DNA of 64,000 bases from Bolinopsis microptera (Eukaryota > Ctenophora > Tentaculata > Lobata > Bolinopsidae): assembly GCF_026151205.1 (NCBI RefSeq), contig NC_087074.1, forward strand, positions 8,969,726 through 9,033,725, in the 5' to 3' direction. The position numbers and the translations under genes are program-made. The notes under the pieces were generated by a model that searched no databases, was not told the DNA's origin, and saw only the letters and a program-made list of their open reading frames with translations. Below are positions 30,913-41,600 of this stretch, in pieces (the stretch's first letter is position 1; the number at the start of each line of letters is the position of its first letter).

Positions 30913-33558
30913 ATGAGGATAGTTAAACCCTCGTGGGTTCGATCAAAAGAGCCGCTCTTTTCGTGTGATGTTCACCCTGATGGTAAAAAATTTGCTACAG
31001 GAGGACAAGGAGAGGGCAATGGTCGCATCACCATCTGGCATGTAGCACCTGTAGCTCGACAGAAAGCTGAGAAGTCTGCCTTCAAGAAGAGTATTGCCAC
31101 ACTTGAGCACCACCAAGGATGTGTCAACTGTGTTAGGTGGTCCAGCAGTGGTCAATTTCTAGGAAGTGCTAGTGATGATAAAGTAGTGATGATTTGGGGG
31201 GCTGTGAGGTATGAGGGTTCTGAGTCAGAATCTTATAAGTGTCTTCATATCTTGCGTGGACATGACGGTGATGTGCTGGACTTGGCTTGGTCTCCTGATG
31301 ATTCCTACTTAGCATCCTCAAGTATTGATAACAGTGTTATCGTGTGGAATTGTCGGAATTTTCCTGAAAAGCTGACTACATTAAAAGGTCACGATGGTAT
31401 GGTGAAAGGTGTAGTTTGGGATCCTATCGGCAGATATCTGGCCACTCAGTCAACGGATAGAACTTTGCGAGTTTGGCGTCTGTCTGACTGGCAGGAGGAA
31501 GCTAAGATAAGCGACCCATTTTCAAAATGTGGAGGAACTACAACCGTTCTCAGGATCGGTTGGTCGCCTGATGGTCAGTACATCGTGTCCTCTCACGCAA
31601 TGAACAACGAGGGCCCTGTCGCAAAGATTATTGAAAGAGAGGATTGGAAAGCTAGGATGGACTTTGTTGGCCACCGTCGTGCAATAGAGAGTGTCAGATT
31701 CAACCCTCATCTATTCTACTACAACAAAAGACCAGTATCATGTGTAGCTATTGCTGGTAGAGACAGCAGCATATCTGTCTGGTTAACTGCTCTGAAACGG
31801 CCCCTGTTTGTTCTGCATGATGTCTTCACCAGCTCAGTGCTGGACATGTCCTGGACTCCTGATGGATACGGACTTTTTATCTGTTCTCTTGATGGGAGTT
31901 TAGCTTATATTGAGCTGAGCAGTGCTGAAATTGGTAAGACTTTGTCCCCTCAGCAGACAGCAAGCTTGAGAAGTAGTTTGTACGGTTCATTTAAACCGGA
32001 GAAACTCACTATCATAGAAAATCCTGATCTTCTTGAGGATGAAGAAGACCAAAATGGTGATGAGGAATCTTTGAGCAGCGATTCAGAGGAACCAATGGAT
32101 GTAGACACAACAGATGAGCTCAGTACAGAAGCTAGTTCCAAGTCAAGGGAGGGTAGTCTGCAGCCGGAACCTCGTCACCAACATAACGGTTTCTCCACTT
32201 CAAACAACGGGGGATTCGCAAATGCCTTCTCTAATTCAAATGGTAATGGTAAAAACGATAAAATTCTCAGCTCTGTCCCCGACAAACTGTCCTTACGTTT
32301 TGAAAAGCCCTCATCCTCCTCAGTTTCCTCCAAACCTTCCTCCTCAGTATCCTCACCTGTATCCTCTAATGTATTTAATAAGCAAGTAGAGACCACTACT
32401 AAAGACGGCAGAAGGAGAATCATGCCCATTACACTGAAAGAAGTTCCTGTAGCGTCTCAGAAGCCTACTCAAGCAACCAAACGGGTGCTGTTAACCCCAG
32501 TATCTAACTCTAAAGCTTCTGAAGTGCTTCCCTTAGAGACTAAAAGTAGTGCTATTAGTCTCGGTGACATTCCAGTTAAATTGTCAAACCGTTTACAACC
32601 AGTTAGGAAAACTCCTGTTTTAAAAACACAACAGAAATTAGAATCTAAAGACAAACTTTTTGCCTTGATTTCTGGTTGCAGAGTAGAGGTTGATAACATT
32701 CAGAACATGGTGAGTTTCACTCTGGGACCCAAGTCTTGGAAGACAGTTATATACAGCAAGGCTACATCACTCTCTGCGGGAGATAGTTACCTGGTGTTGG
32801 GATGTCAAGATGGCACACTTCATGTTTATAACAAACAGGGGGTTTTAGCATTTCCTGTTCTCAATGTGGGGTGCTCTATTGTAAAGTCTGCTGTTAATGG
32901 GAATTATGTTGTGGTGATCACTAGTGCTCCTGCTTTGGCAATTTGGAACGTTGCTGAGAAGAAGAACGTTCTCAAAGATGAATCTCTTGCGTCATTCATG
33001 ACTGAAAACCAGTCCATCTGCAGCCTGGAGATCACAAAAGAAGGAAATGTAACAATTGGACTGAGCAACAAAACCAGCTACTGTTACAGTTACAGTCTAT
33101 CAGCATGGATGTTGATCGGCCACCACCAACTAGACTCGACCTGGTACAAAGAACTCCAAACCAACAAACAACAAACCACACCCTCTCAAATCCTGTGCCC
33201 CATCCTCCAGACCCACGTCTCCACCCCCGACACCAGCTCCACCAACAGAGACAAGCTCCACCTCAACACTGTCCTCATGTTAGAGCAACAGATCCTGGTA
33301 GCGGAGAACCTGAGTTCTTTCTCCGAGTGCAGGCTGTGGTTATCCTCCCTGGTCCGGTATCTGACCATGCAGCAAGAGGAGGACAGGCTACACTCACTTC
33401 TCCAGCGCCTCATTTCCTCACCTCTACCCACTCTCTTCAACGAGGACAAACTGAGTGTCCTGAAAGAGCTGTTGAAGATAGTTGCTACTAATGTTAATTG
33501 TCAGAGAGTTTATTCCGATTTTAAGCAACAAGTTGAGTGGGCTGAAACTAAGAGGTGA
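30913..33558 (+). CDS. HIRA: HIRA histone chaperone, single-exon 881-aa frame
   Basis: Scaffold of the HIRA/UBN/CABIN1 complex that deposits histone H3.3 independently of replication. The N-terminal 370 residues are a WD40 propeller with near-universal HIRA motifs (HPDGKKFATGGQG, VNCVRWSSSGQFL, DVLDLAWSPDD, GGTTTVLRIGWSPDG, MDFVGHRRAIESV). An acidic segment follows (about 370-405). The ASF1-binding B domain, TTKDGRRRIMPITL, is near residues 492-507. The C-terminal Hira domain (about 590-881) includes LTLQ-type helices and ends RVYSDFKQQVEWAE. Human HIRA is 1017 aa; the shortening is in the disordered middle. No intron interrupts the frame. Confidence 0.95.
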   Translation: MRIVKPSWVRSKEPLFSCDVHPDGKKFATGGQGEGNGRITIWHVAPVARQKAEKSAFKKSIATLEHHQGCVNCVRWSSSGQFLGSASDDKVVMIWGAVRYEGSESESYKCLHILRGHDGDVLDLAWSPDDSYLASSSIDNSVIVWNCRNFPEKLTTLKGHDGMVKGVVWDPIGRYLATQSTDRTLRVWRLSDWQEEAKISDPFSKCGGTTTVLRIGWSPDGQYIVSSHAMNNEGPVAKIIEREDWKARMDFVGHRRAIESVRFNPHLFYYNKRPVSCVAIAGRDSSISVWLTALKRPLFVLHDVFTSSVLDMSWTPDGYGLFICSLDGSLAYIELSSAEIGKTLSPQQTASLRSSLYGSFKPEKLTIIENPDLLEDEEDQNGDEESLSSDSEEPMDVDTTDELSTEASSKSREGSLQPEPRHQHNGFSTSNNGGFANAFSNSNGNGKNDKILSSVPDKLSLRFEKPSSSSVSSKPSSSVSSPVSSNVFNKQVETTTKDGRRRIMPITLKEVPVASQKPTQATKRVLLTPVSNSKASEVLPLETKSSAISLGDIPVKLSNRLQPVRKTPVLKTQQKLESKDKLFALISGCRVEVDNIQNMVSFTLGPKSWKTVIYSKATSLSAGDSYLVLGCQDGTLHVYNKQGVLAFPVLNVGCSIVKSAVNGNYVVVITSAPALAIWNVAEKKNVLKDESLASFMTENQSICSLEITKEGNVTIGLSNKTSYCYSYSLSAWMLIGHHQLDSTWYKELQTNKQQTTPSQILCPILQTHVSTPDTSSTNRDKLHLNTVLMLEQQILVAENLSSFSECRLWLSSLVRYLTMQQEEDRLHSLLQRLISSPLPTLFNEDKLSVLKELLKIVATNVNCQRVYSDFKQQVEWAETKR

Positions 33559-33833
33559 CAGGATTGTACTGTAGAATTCTTTAGAATTCTTTAGGTTAAA
33601 TCATTTTTATGGTTTTTGGCACTGAAATCAGTTTTTGTTTTCGAAACGGAAATTTTTGTCAATCTTGTCCAGAAGGTTAAGTTATTTTGTAATTACAGGA
33701 TTGTACTGTAGAATTCTTTAGGTTAAATCATTTTAATGGTTTTTAGCACTGGAAATCAGCTTTGGTTTCGGAACGGAAATTTGTGTCATTCTTGTCCAGA
33801 AGGTTTAGTTATTTTGTAATTTGTTAACTCTTT
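33559..33833 (+). repeat. Tandem duplication of about 138 bp in the HIRA 3' UTR
   Basis: Starts one base after the HIRA stop. Copies at about 33559-33697 and 33698-33833 share GGATTGTACTGTAGAATTC, GGTTAAATCATTTT and TTGTCCAGAAGGTT, with scattered substitutions. Older than the upstream duplication judging by divergence. Confidence 0.88.
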
Positions 33834-33983
33834 GAATTTAAGTAGGGCTACTGATTTGTTTCTTATAAAATAGGACAATGTCTCGCTTTTGAAGTTTTAA
33901 CTGGTTTATTTATTCATAATAATTTAAATATACGCAACAGGACTGCATTAGCAATGTTATTTTTTATTGTATTTGTAACATGA

Positions 33984-33989
33984 AATAAA
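33984..33989 (+). terminator. HIRA polyadenylation signal candidate
   Basis: AATAAA inside GAAATAAAGAAC, 425 bp after the stop, followed by a T-rich stretch. Confidence 0.5.
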
Positions 33990-35682
33990 GAACATTTCTT
34001 CACTCCTATGGTTTTATTGCTGTTTTAATTGGCGCTTTGTATTAAAATTGGCACAAGATCAGCTAAGGCGCTTTAATTTTATAAAATGAACTGGCTATTG
34101 AACCTATTGCTTATTTCTCTTGCTTGTGCCAGTTGCTATCCACATGGGCGGTATTCACTGTACTCTATACAAACACATTATTTCATCTAGTTCTGTTGTC
34201 TTTGTGTTTTCTTAGGTGAAATAATTGTAACCTTTTATTAGGAAGAACGATAGAGAAATGATGGCAAAATCAGCAGAACTCTGGAGCAACCAGGAGACTC
34301 AGTTCCACAAGAGGTTTGTACGTTTTTTATTGAGTTATTCTTACGATAAAAGCTCAAAATAACAATAGAACTACACTAAAAAGTAAAAACTCGAAATTTA
34401 GAGCCAGTTTTTAGCGGCCGTGGTACAGCACTAATTAGTGAACAGTTTAATGTATACTGTGTTAACTACACTTTTTTACTTTTTTTGTTAACTGCCCTCA
34501 ACCGACTGTGAACTTATGTTACATGATGTAATACATCCATCATGAAATCATGTATACATCAATGAGCAATATGTATTCTTTAATGCAAATGTTCTAAGAG
34601 TAAGTCATTGACTAGCCATCGACTACTAATCTCTTTATGGTTTTTAGGATTACTTCTCACTTTAGTCCTTACTGCTAAGTCTGCTTCAAAATTATTTCTA
34701 TTTGCAATCGAGAACCGCTTTGAATATGATAATTTTCTTTGCTTCAAACTAATATGAGGGAAATTCAATGGATATCTACTGTCAGTCGTGTGGCCTAAAA
34801 TATCTTACTGTCCGACGTTCCATCTCTTATCCCCTGACCATAAAAAGATAAAACTAACCCTAACTCAAACCCTGAGCCAAGCCTATATCCTTGCAAAACC
34901 CCAACACACTAACACTTTCCAATTAAAGTCTTGCTAAAGAACATCTGGTCTTCAGATCTCTTACACGTATTGTTGGGTCTTATCAGGTGACCTGATAAAA
35001 CCAAACGATACGTGTAAGAGATCTGGTTCAGGTCATTTAAGAGCTTAATAAACATTTAATCCTCCGACATTTTATGTGACGATGTTTTGCCACCAATAAT
35101 ACCTGACCCGATCCTTACTCTATTCCCAGTTTTGACCATAACCGTAACTCTAACCCTTACTCAATCCCTTAACCCTAATTCTATCCCACAGCCCTCAGCC
35201 CAACCCAAAAACTTAGTTTTTATACAGCAGAGGTGAAATACCGAGAAATAATGTTAGCTCCTTTGAAACACAGTAATTTGAGTAGCAGTTCATGATCCTG
35301 TCTATTTCCTTTAAACTAGACGGTGCATCACGCGGTTTGGTACGTGATCTACTAAGTGCCGTGCGTCTAGTTAGGGGCTATATAGAATTCAGAAGTCACG
35401 CACTCCAAGGCTTATAATAGATCTATTTTGGGAAGCTAAGTTTAATATTCTACTGCAGTCGGCTTGCCGCCAATTCAGGATTTCCGGGCTAATATATTAT
35501 ACAATAGAACACATTTGATAAGTATTATCTCTCTATAAAAATGGAGCACTTTTGAATGTGGTGAAGAATAAAATCAAAATTTGAATATAATGGTTAATTT
35601 TGGATCAATATGTTAGCGATGAAGAACCATCTCGGAGGTCTCAGAATATAATATCTGCGTCTTTAGGAAAAGGTTTTCCACC
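33990..35682. other. Spacer between HIRA and Unkempt
   Basis: No supported gene. It contains a near-perfect 71-bp palindrome at 34954-35024, surrounded by loose AACCCTAA-like strings (34855-35210). The Unkempt promoter and 5' UTR must lie at its right end. Confidence 0.4.
34954..35024. repeat. 71-bp palindrome
   Basis: Arms of 35 nt (34954-34988 and 34990-35024), 32 of 35 paired, around a single central base. The arms start AGATCTCTTACACGTAT and meet at AGGT-G-ACCT. Probably the core of a foldback element or a cruciform-forming site. Confidence 0.93.
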
Positions 35683-38600
35683 ATGGCACCCATTGTCTTC
35701 ACAATTTGTGACGGAAAAAACTGGTGAGTAAGAAAACTTACAAATGAAAATCGTTATCAGCGCATGTACTCAAATATTTGTTTTACACACTATTGTAGGT
35801 AATTAGGACTTCAGTGCCTGAATTGGCAGTTATCAGAACTTATGATATGCGCGGAGGTGACAAGATTATTTATAAGGTCAGATTACGTGCCTTTCTGTAC
35901 CGGAACAATTCGGTTGTATTTTGCGTTTGCCTGCCAAAATTTTCAATAGCTCGAATCCCGTGACTTGTTCTTTTGGCGCCATTTAAAAACTCGTGCGCGC
36001 GGCTTTTGTTGTGCCTTAAATGCTTGAATTGTGTGCTTTTCTCGGGAGCCTTAGATGAAAAGTTTCCACTGGTAACATTTACATCGCCAGAAATCGCGCG
36101 CAATGCGCGTTAAAGTTCCCCTTTTTACTCGTCAAAAATAATGTATTTATTCTAGAAAGATCTAAGACAATGACATGTCAAAATATTCAGGTATTTGGAA
36201 CATTTTAGAGTGGAACAGTGCTCTATGTTCCTTCAACACAAGTGTTCACACCATCGCCCATTTACCTGCTTTTACTGGCATTTCAAGAACCAACGTCGCC
36301 GGCGGCCCGCTCTTGATAGCGATGGAGAATTCACGTACAGTCCATTTACATACTGTACAGAGTATGACGAAACAACTGGGGTCTGTCCAAATGAGGATAA
36401 GTAAGTTCGACTTTCGAGGGAACTGTATTTGCTGATACCATTAGGCACTCACCGTTAATTGTGTAGCGCAATTCCCTGCCACAGGACACAGCTAGCTATT
36501 TTGCTGATTCTATTTGACTGTTTTGTCCGGCATCCTCCTGGGAATCCATACTATATTTGACACATTTTAACCTACCAGGTGCTTATTGTTACACAAGAAT
36601 GCTGGGGACACCGAAAGGAAATACCATTTGAGGCATTACAAGACAGTCATATGCCCGAACGAGACAGACAATTCGGGTCACTGTTTGAAGAATGGTGCCC
36701 ATTGCCCTTTCTCCCATACCAAATCTGATGTCAGACAGCCCATCTACGGGAGAGAAGAAGTAAAGGTCAGCTATTTACTCCTCACATTGTCAGCATTCTG
36801 TTTTGTACATTCGCTCTAGGTTAGCTGATGTCACGTGATACTCGCGTGACCTGCGCGCGCGACATTATGCGATTTGCTGCATTATGGTTTGAGTGTTGGA
36901 GTTGGTTTGTAGTTCGTGTGTACATCTACCTTTGTAGTTCCCTCGCGTCAACCTTGGAGATGTACCAGAGTATGGGCTCTTCCGGAAACATGATACTATA
37001 CATTATGCTTACACATTCATCTATGTTTAACGCAGACAAATTTACTCAACAGTGAGCCAATTATTCCATATTTGGGGATAGGCTTATTATCTGCACTGTG
37101 TGCACTGTGAAACTAACATCGTGTGTAATTAACTTGTGTCTCCGTCGCTGCATAGCTCGGTATACATGTTTGATTAACTTCCGCTTTTTCCTCGATTTGT
37201 TATGCAGTGTTTTCCGGTCGATTATTAGCCTCCAGTTTTACTGGATGTGCTGTACAGTACTATTTAAGAATACTCTGCGTGTTCTCTTTCACTACAGCAG
37301 TTTGGCAAGCAATGCATTAGCCACAGGAGCCATTCGACTGGTTTAACGTTGTTGTAAATGTTGTTCTGTTTGCTCATCCGCATGGATGGTTATTTCCTGG
37401 CTTCCAAAACGGGAAGCACTAAGCAGTGAACAAATAGATCACTCCTGGATGACATTCCTTGGTTTGTTATGATTTAATTCGTTAATTGACCCGTACGTGC
37501 GTCAACTTGTCAACTTACTGTTGAGTGTGCTATTTGCTTTTGTCGAGCTTCTCCAGAAGATTTAGCTTAGCGGTCACTTGCATACAAAAATAATTGGAAA
37601 CTAGACTTCCCAATCAGAACAATTACTACCGGTTCGGGTTTACGCATTTAACATTTCCATCAATCGTTGACAATGACACGATTTTTCAATATGTGTCATA
37701 TGTTCGGTATGCTGAGTTTCTAAACTGTCATATTGTTGTTATTGTGACATAGTAAATTAGTGATTTAACCCTTCCAACTTGTCAATAAAAGGTCTCTTCA
37801 TGACCTCATCAATGGCCGATGCCAGCACCTAGTCCTTCTATCAACTAATAACACACAAGACCCATTTTGCCATTTACGTCAGACCTAGATCCAATATGTG
37901 CAATATTCGGCTATATCCGTCAGCTCCGGGACTCTTAGCGGCTCTTATATTAGCAACTGTAGTTTTTAGACTTGCCGTGACAAGTTACTTACACTGAATG
38001 TAAACCTACCTGTCAGCTATACGCTTAGCAGTTGTAGCTTAAAATATATACATATAAGCTGCTGTAGTCAAGGAATATTATCGGATCATGTTACCGAGGA
38101 GGCCGTCTGTTTTCATGCTCAACACCTAACAACGCTCTCTCTCCCTCCTTCTAGATCTATAAAGCGGTACTGGCTGACTGGCTCATTTACTGGAACATTT
38201 TTGTAGTTTCCTGCTCCTTTTCTCAATTATAAGAATACAAACTAATGCGAGATCTTTAGTAACGGAACTTGAGGAACGATAATTGTTGAATGTTCATCAG
38301 TTCGGAGCTCCATTTAACAGAAGCCTTATTAGCAATGTGGGTTGTGTGTATCGTTGTCGCGTAATTTATGTGTTTTGTCGCATTCTAAAGCGTTTCTTTT
38401 GTCATTCGGACGAATTTCGACAAGGTAAACTGCATGCTGCAATCTGCTTTGATTACTGCCGTTCTTGTGGCGGCCTCTGTACCCTGATTTGACTCTTTTA
38501 CTAATCACTAAGTAGCCCATATCCAAAAACCCGCATTCTCGCATTCTAAGAATGTAGGAAATTTTTAAAAGTAGGAAATTTTTGACAAAAAGTAGGAAAT

Positions 38601-41600
38601 TCGAGAGCCAACTCTGAGAATTTTCGATAATATTTCAGTAGGAATTTAAGTGAAAGAGCAGACTAAAAGTTGCTGGACCGTTATTTAAATGTCCTCAGTC
38701 AGGGATCCACTGATCCAGTCTATCAAATTTCGTTTCACAGACCAAAGTTTGTTGCTATTAGCTACAAAATCTGTGCATCAAGTAACCACTAACCAGATGC
38801 TAATTATTGGGGCATTTTCGCGTACACGACATAAATAGTTGTCATTATTACTTTATTAACATTTTACTATCTACTTATCTAGTCTATGAAACGGGCTTGA
38901 AAGCAGAAAGTGATAGTAGTAGATGAGAAAACATTTTTGCCAAAATTATAAACTCTTTTTTTTTTTTTTTTTTTTTTTTATTTTTTTCTTTTTTGTTTTT
39001 TATTTTTTTTCTTTTTTTTTTATTTTTTTTATTTTTTTATTTTTTTCTTTTTTGTTTTTTTATTATAAATTTATAAATTATAAACTCTTGATACTTCATG
39101 CTGTCTCCTATTTCGTGCTTTAGTTAAGCCAAGTGTTTAGGGATTCTAGAATCCAGACAATTTATCCCAATAAAAATTGAAATCAGAAAATAGTATGCTA
39201 AAATCGTTCTCCATTGTCAGATTCGTTCCAGGAGGCCAAATCTAGTTTAAATTTCCAAAATTTTCGGGGGCTTCGCCCCCAAAAGTAACCTAGGATTATC
39301 TATTAAAAAGCATTCCGGGCCAGGCACGTAGACAGGGGGGGGAGGGGGGGCTAGGGGGGCGGCAGCCCCCCCGGAAAAAATCGAACCCCAGAAAAAAGAT
39401 AAGCCCCCTAGTCCCCATGGTCGCCTGGTAACTGGGCTGTGTTTATGACTGCAGTCAGTCAAAGATTTGAACTGTGGATTAGTAAATATCTGTCATTAAA
39501 TCCTAGCAAACATTCTAGAAGACTTCTATAAATAGTCAATAGTGTCCCCTAGACCGTAGGAAATGTAAAAATCTTAAGACGATGAGGCCTGAGTAAGTCG
39601 TAAATTCTGATTGGAGAATGCAGATTGCTGTTGTGAAGTTACCAAATTTACGTGAGTACTTGATTCTTTTCAATCCCAGTTTATTGCTGTCCTACAAATT
39701 TCTTTAATGCCAAATGTCGTCTAAAACACCCTGTTTCGCAAAAATTTTCCGGGGGGGCTGCGCCCCCCTAGCCCCCGCCAAGGGGCTCCGCCCCTGGACC
39801 CCGCTGGGGCCTGCGCCCCCAGACCCCTGCCACAGCTATTCACTATAAATAGTCAATAGTGTCCCCTAGACCGTAGGAAATGTAAAAATCTTAAGACGAT
39901 GAGGCCTGAGTAAGTCGTAAATTCTGATTGGAGAATGCAGATTGCTGTTGTGAAGTTACCAAATTTACGTGAGTACTTGATTCTTTTCAATCCCAGTTTA
40001 TTGCTGTCCTACAAATTTCTTTAATGCCAAATGTCGTCTAAAACACCCTGTTTCGCAAAAATTTTCCGGGGGGGCTGCGCCCCCCTAGCCCCCGCCAAGG
40101 GGCTCCGCCCCTGGACCCCGCTGGGGCCTGCGCCCCCAGACCCCTGCCACAGCTTGCTCGCTTCGCTCGCTGCGCAGCTGGATTGGACGCGTCGGCTCGC
40201 TTCGCTCGCCAACAGCCCCCCCAAAGAAAAATCCTGGCTACGTCCCTGTTCCGGGCTCTAAAAAAGTAAAATTGAGAATCTGGAATCCGCCATGAAAAAT
40301 CTTTGAACCGCGCGAATACAAAGACTTTTTATGTGAGCGAAGCGAGTGGGCCACAGAAAACGAAAAAATTGAGAATGTAGGAAATTAAAATTTTTTTGGA
40401 TATGGGCTAAGTAGTAGTGAATGGTGCTTCTTAATTCTTAAAATACCATTAGTAAGTAGTACAATTTGTGGCAGTCTTAATTGGGCTTGGGGACTGATAA
40501 TAAGAGTTCTTAGGCACGATGGCATGTAATCCAATCACCTTCAGTCAGGAACCATTACGGTAATTAAAAGGGAGGATTCTTAATCAAAATGTCTTATCTT
40601 CATGAGAGTTTGCTGCCAAGTATCGATTGCAATCCGTGGTGTTTGGAAAGGTTACACCTTGGTCACCACCACTGCAGAATATTGATCTTTGAGTGTACGT
40701 GTCACGATCTGGTTAAATTGTTATTATAATGAAACTTTCATTTGAAACCAGAATTTGTCTGCTGAGAAGTGGCGTGATTCCGCAGGATCAGCTGTGCCCG
40801 CTGAAGGATTTAGATTTGTACATTGTTATAATTTCTTATTAATGCTTCGCCAAACACTCCGTTGTTGCCGCTTCCATTTCCTTCATCTACCTGTCAATCC
40901 GGAGTCAGGAAATTCCTTAGTTTCCTTTTGTTTCCTTCAAGGAGGCGTTCCTTCAGAAACTTTTGATTTAAGTTAGCATGACTTAATCTGGTATTGTTTA
41001 GAGATAGTTAGTCAGGATAGTTTATTGAATGTTGGTGTAGCCGACCTGGTCTGACTGGTGCCTTTTTTGTATGCCTATGATTTGGCATTTTGACAAACTA
41101 ATAACATAGGGCAACTTAAGATTATGAACTCATCAAATTTGTTCCGTGGCGGCAGTAATTTTGTATTGTCTGTCTTGAGGTTTGTTTTGGAAGAGAAGAA
41201 TTAATTCAATAGTGATTTTTGTTTCCGGTACTAAGCCATTTCCGGGCGGATGGTGATGCGTGATTGATGGTGATCTGCGGTGGCTGGCTGGTCAATGCAC
41301 CATCTTCAGAACAAGGGACCCGCCCTCACCACACTCAACTTACTATGTACAACTAAAGTATTTAATGGACCTTGTATCTGATTTGATATATAGAATAAAG
41401 CTCGCACTCACCGCTCACGCACTGCTGTAGTCATAAATAATGTATAGAATGTAGATACATTTGGACACATGTGTGCTAAGAAGTTGGTGTAGCGAGTGGC
41501 TGGTACTGTTAGTTTCAGCACAAAAACACCATAGCTTATGATCTGAAGTGGTTCTTTACAACGATTAGTTTTTCCGTGGACTACCTCCATCATATGGTCA

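Larger units (their letters stand above)
38514..40408. mobile_element. Non-autonomous DNA transposon in Unkempt intron 3
   Basis: Identical 16-bp inverted ends AGCCCATATCCAAAAA at 38514 and, inverted, ending at 40408, with candidate 4-bp duplication AAGT on both sides. The subterminal motif GAATGTAGGAAATT is repeated near both ends. No transposase. The superfamily is unassigned. A hAT-like element sits inside it. Confidence 0.75.

Noticed and set aside
33105-33491. 128-codon frame overlapping HIRA
   Set aside because: Shadow of the HIRA C-terminus in another frame; no independent similarity.
34232-34312. Possible coding exon (AG-bounded, open in one frame, GTTTGT donor)
   Set aside because: No family similarity, no partner exons in compatible phase; HIRA already ends at 33558 and Unkempt starts at 35683.
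34855-35210. Interstitial telomere (AACCCTAA strings)
   Set aside because: The strings are irregular, separated and never form a run of TTAGGG-type units.
38923-39123. Phe-rich ORF
   Set aside because: Product of the poly-T tract.
40031-40261. Pro/Leu/Ala-rich ORFs on both strands
   Set aside because: They arise from G/C hairpin repeats inside the hAT MITE.
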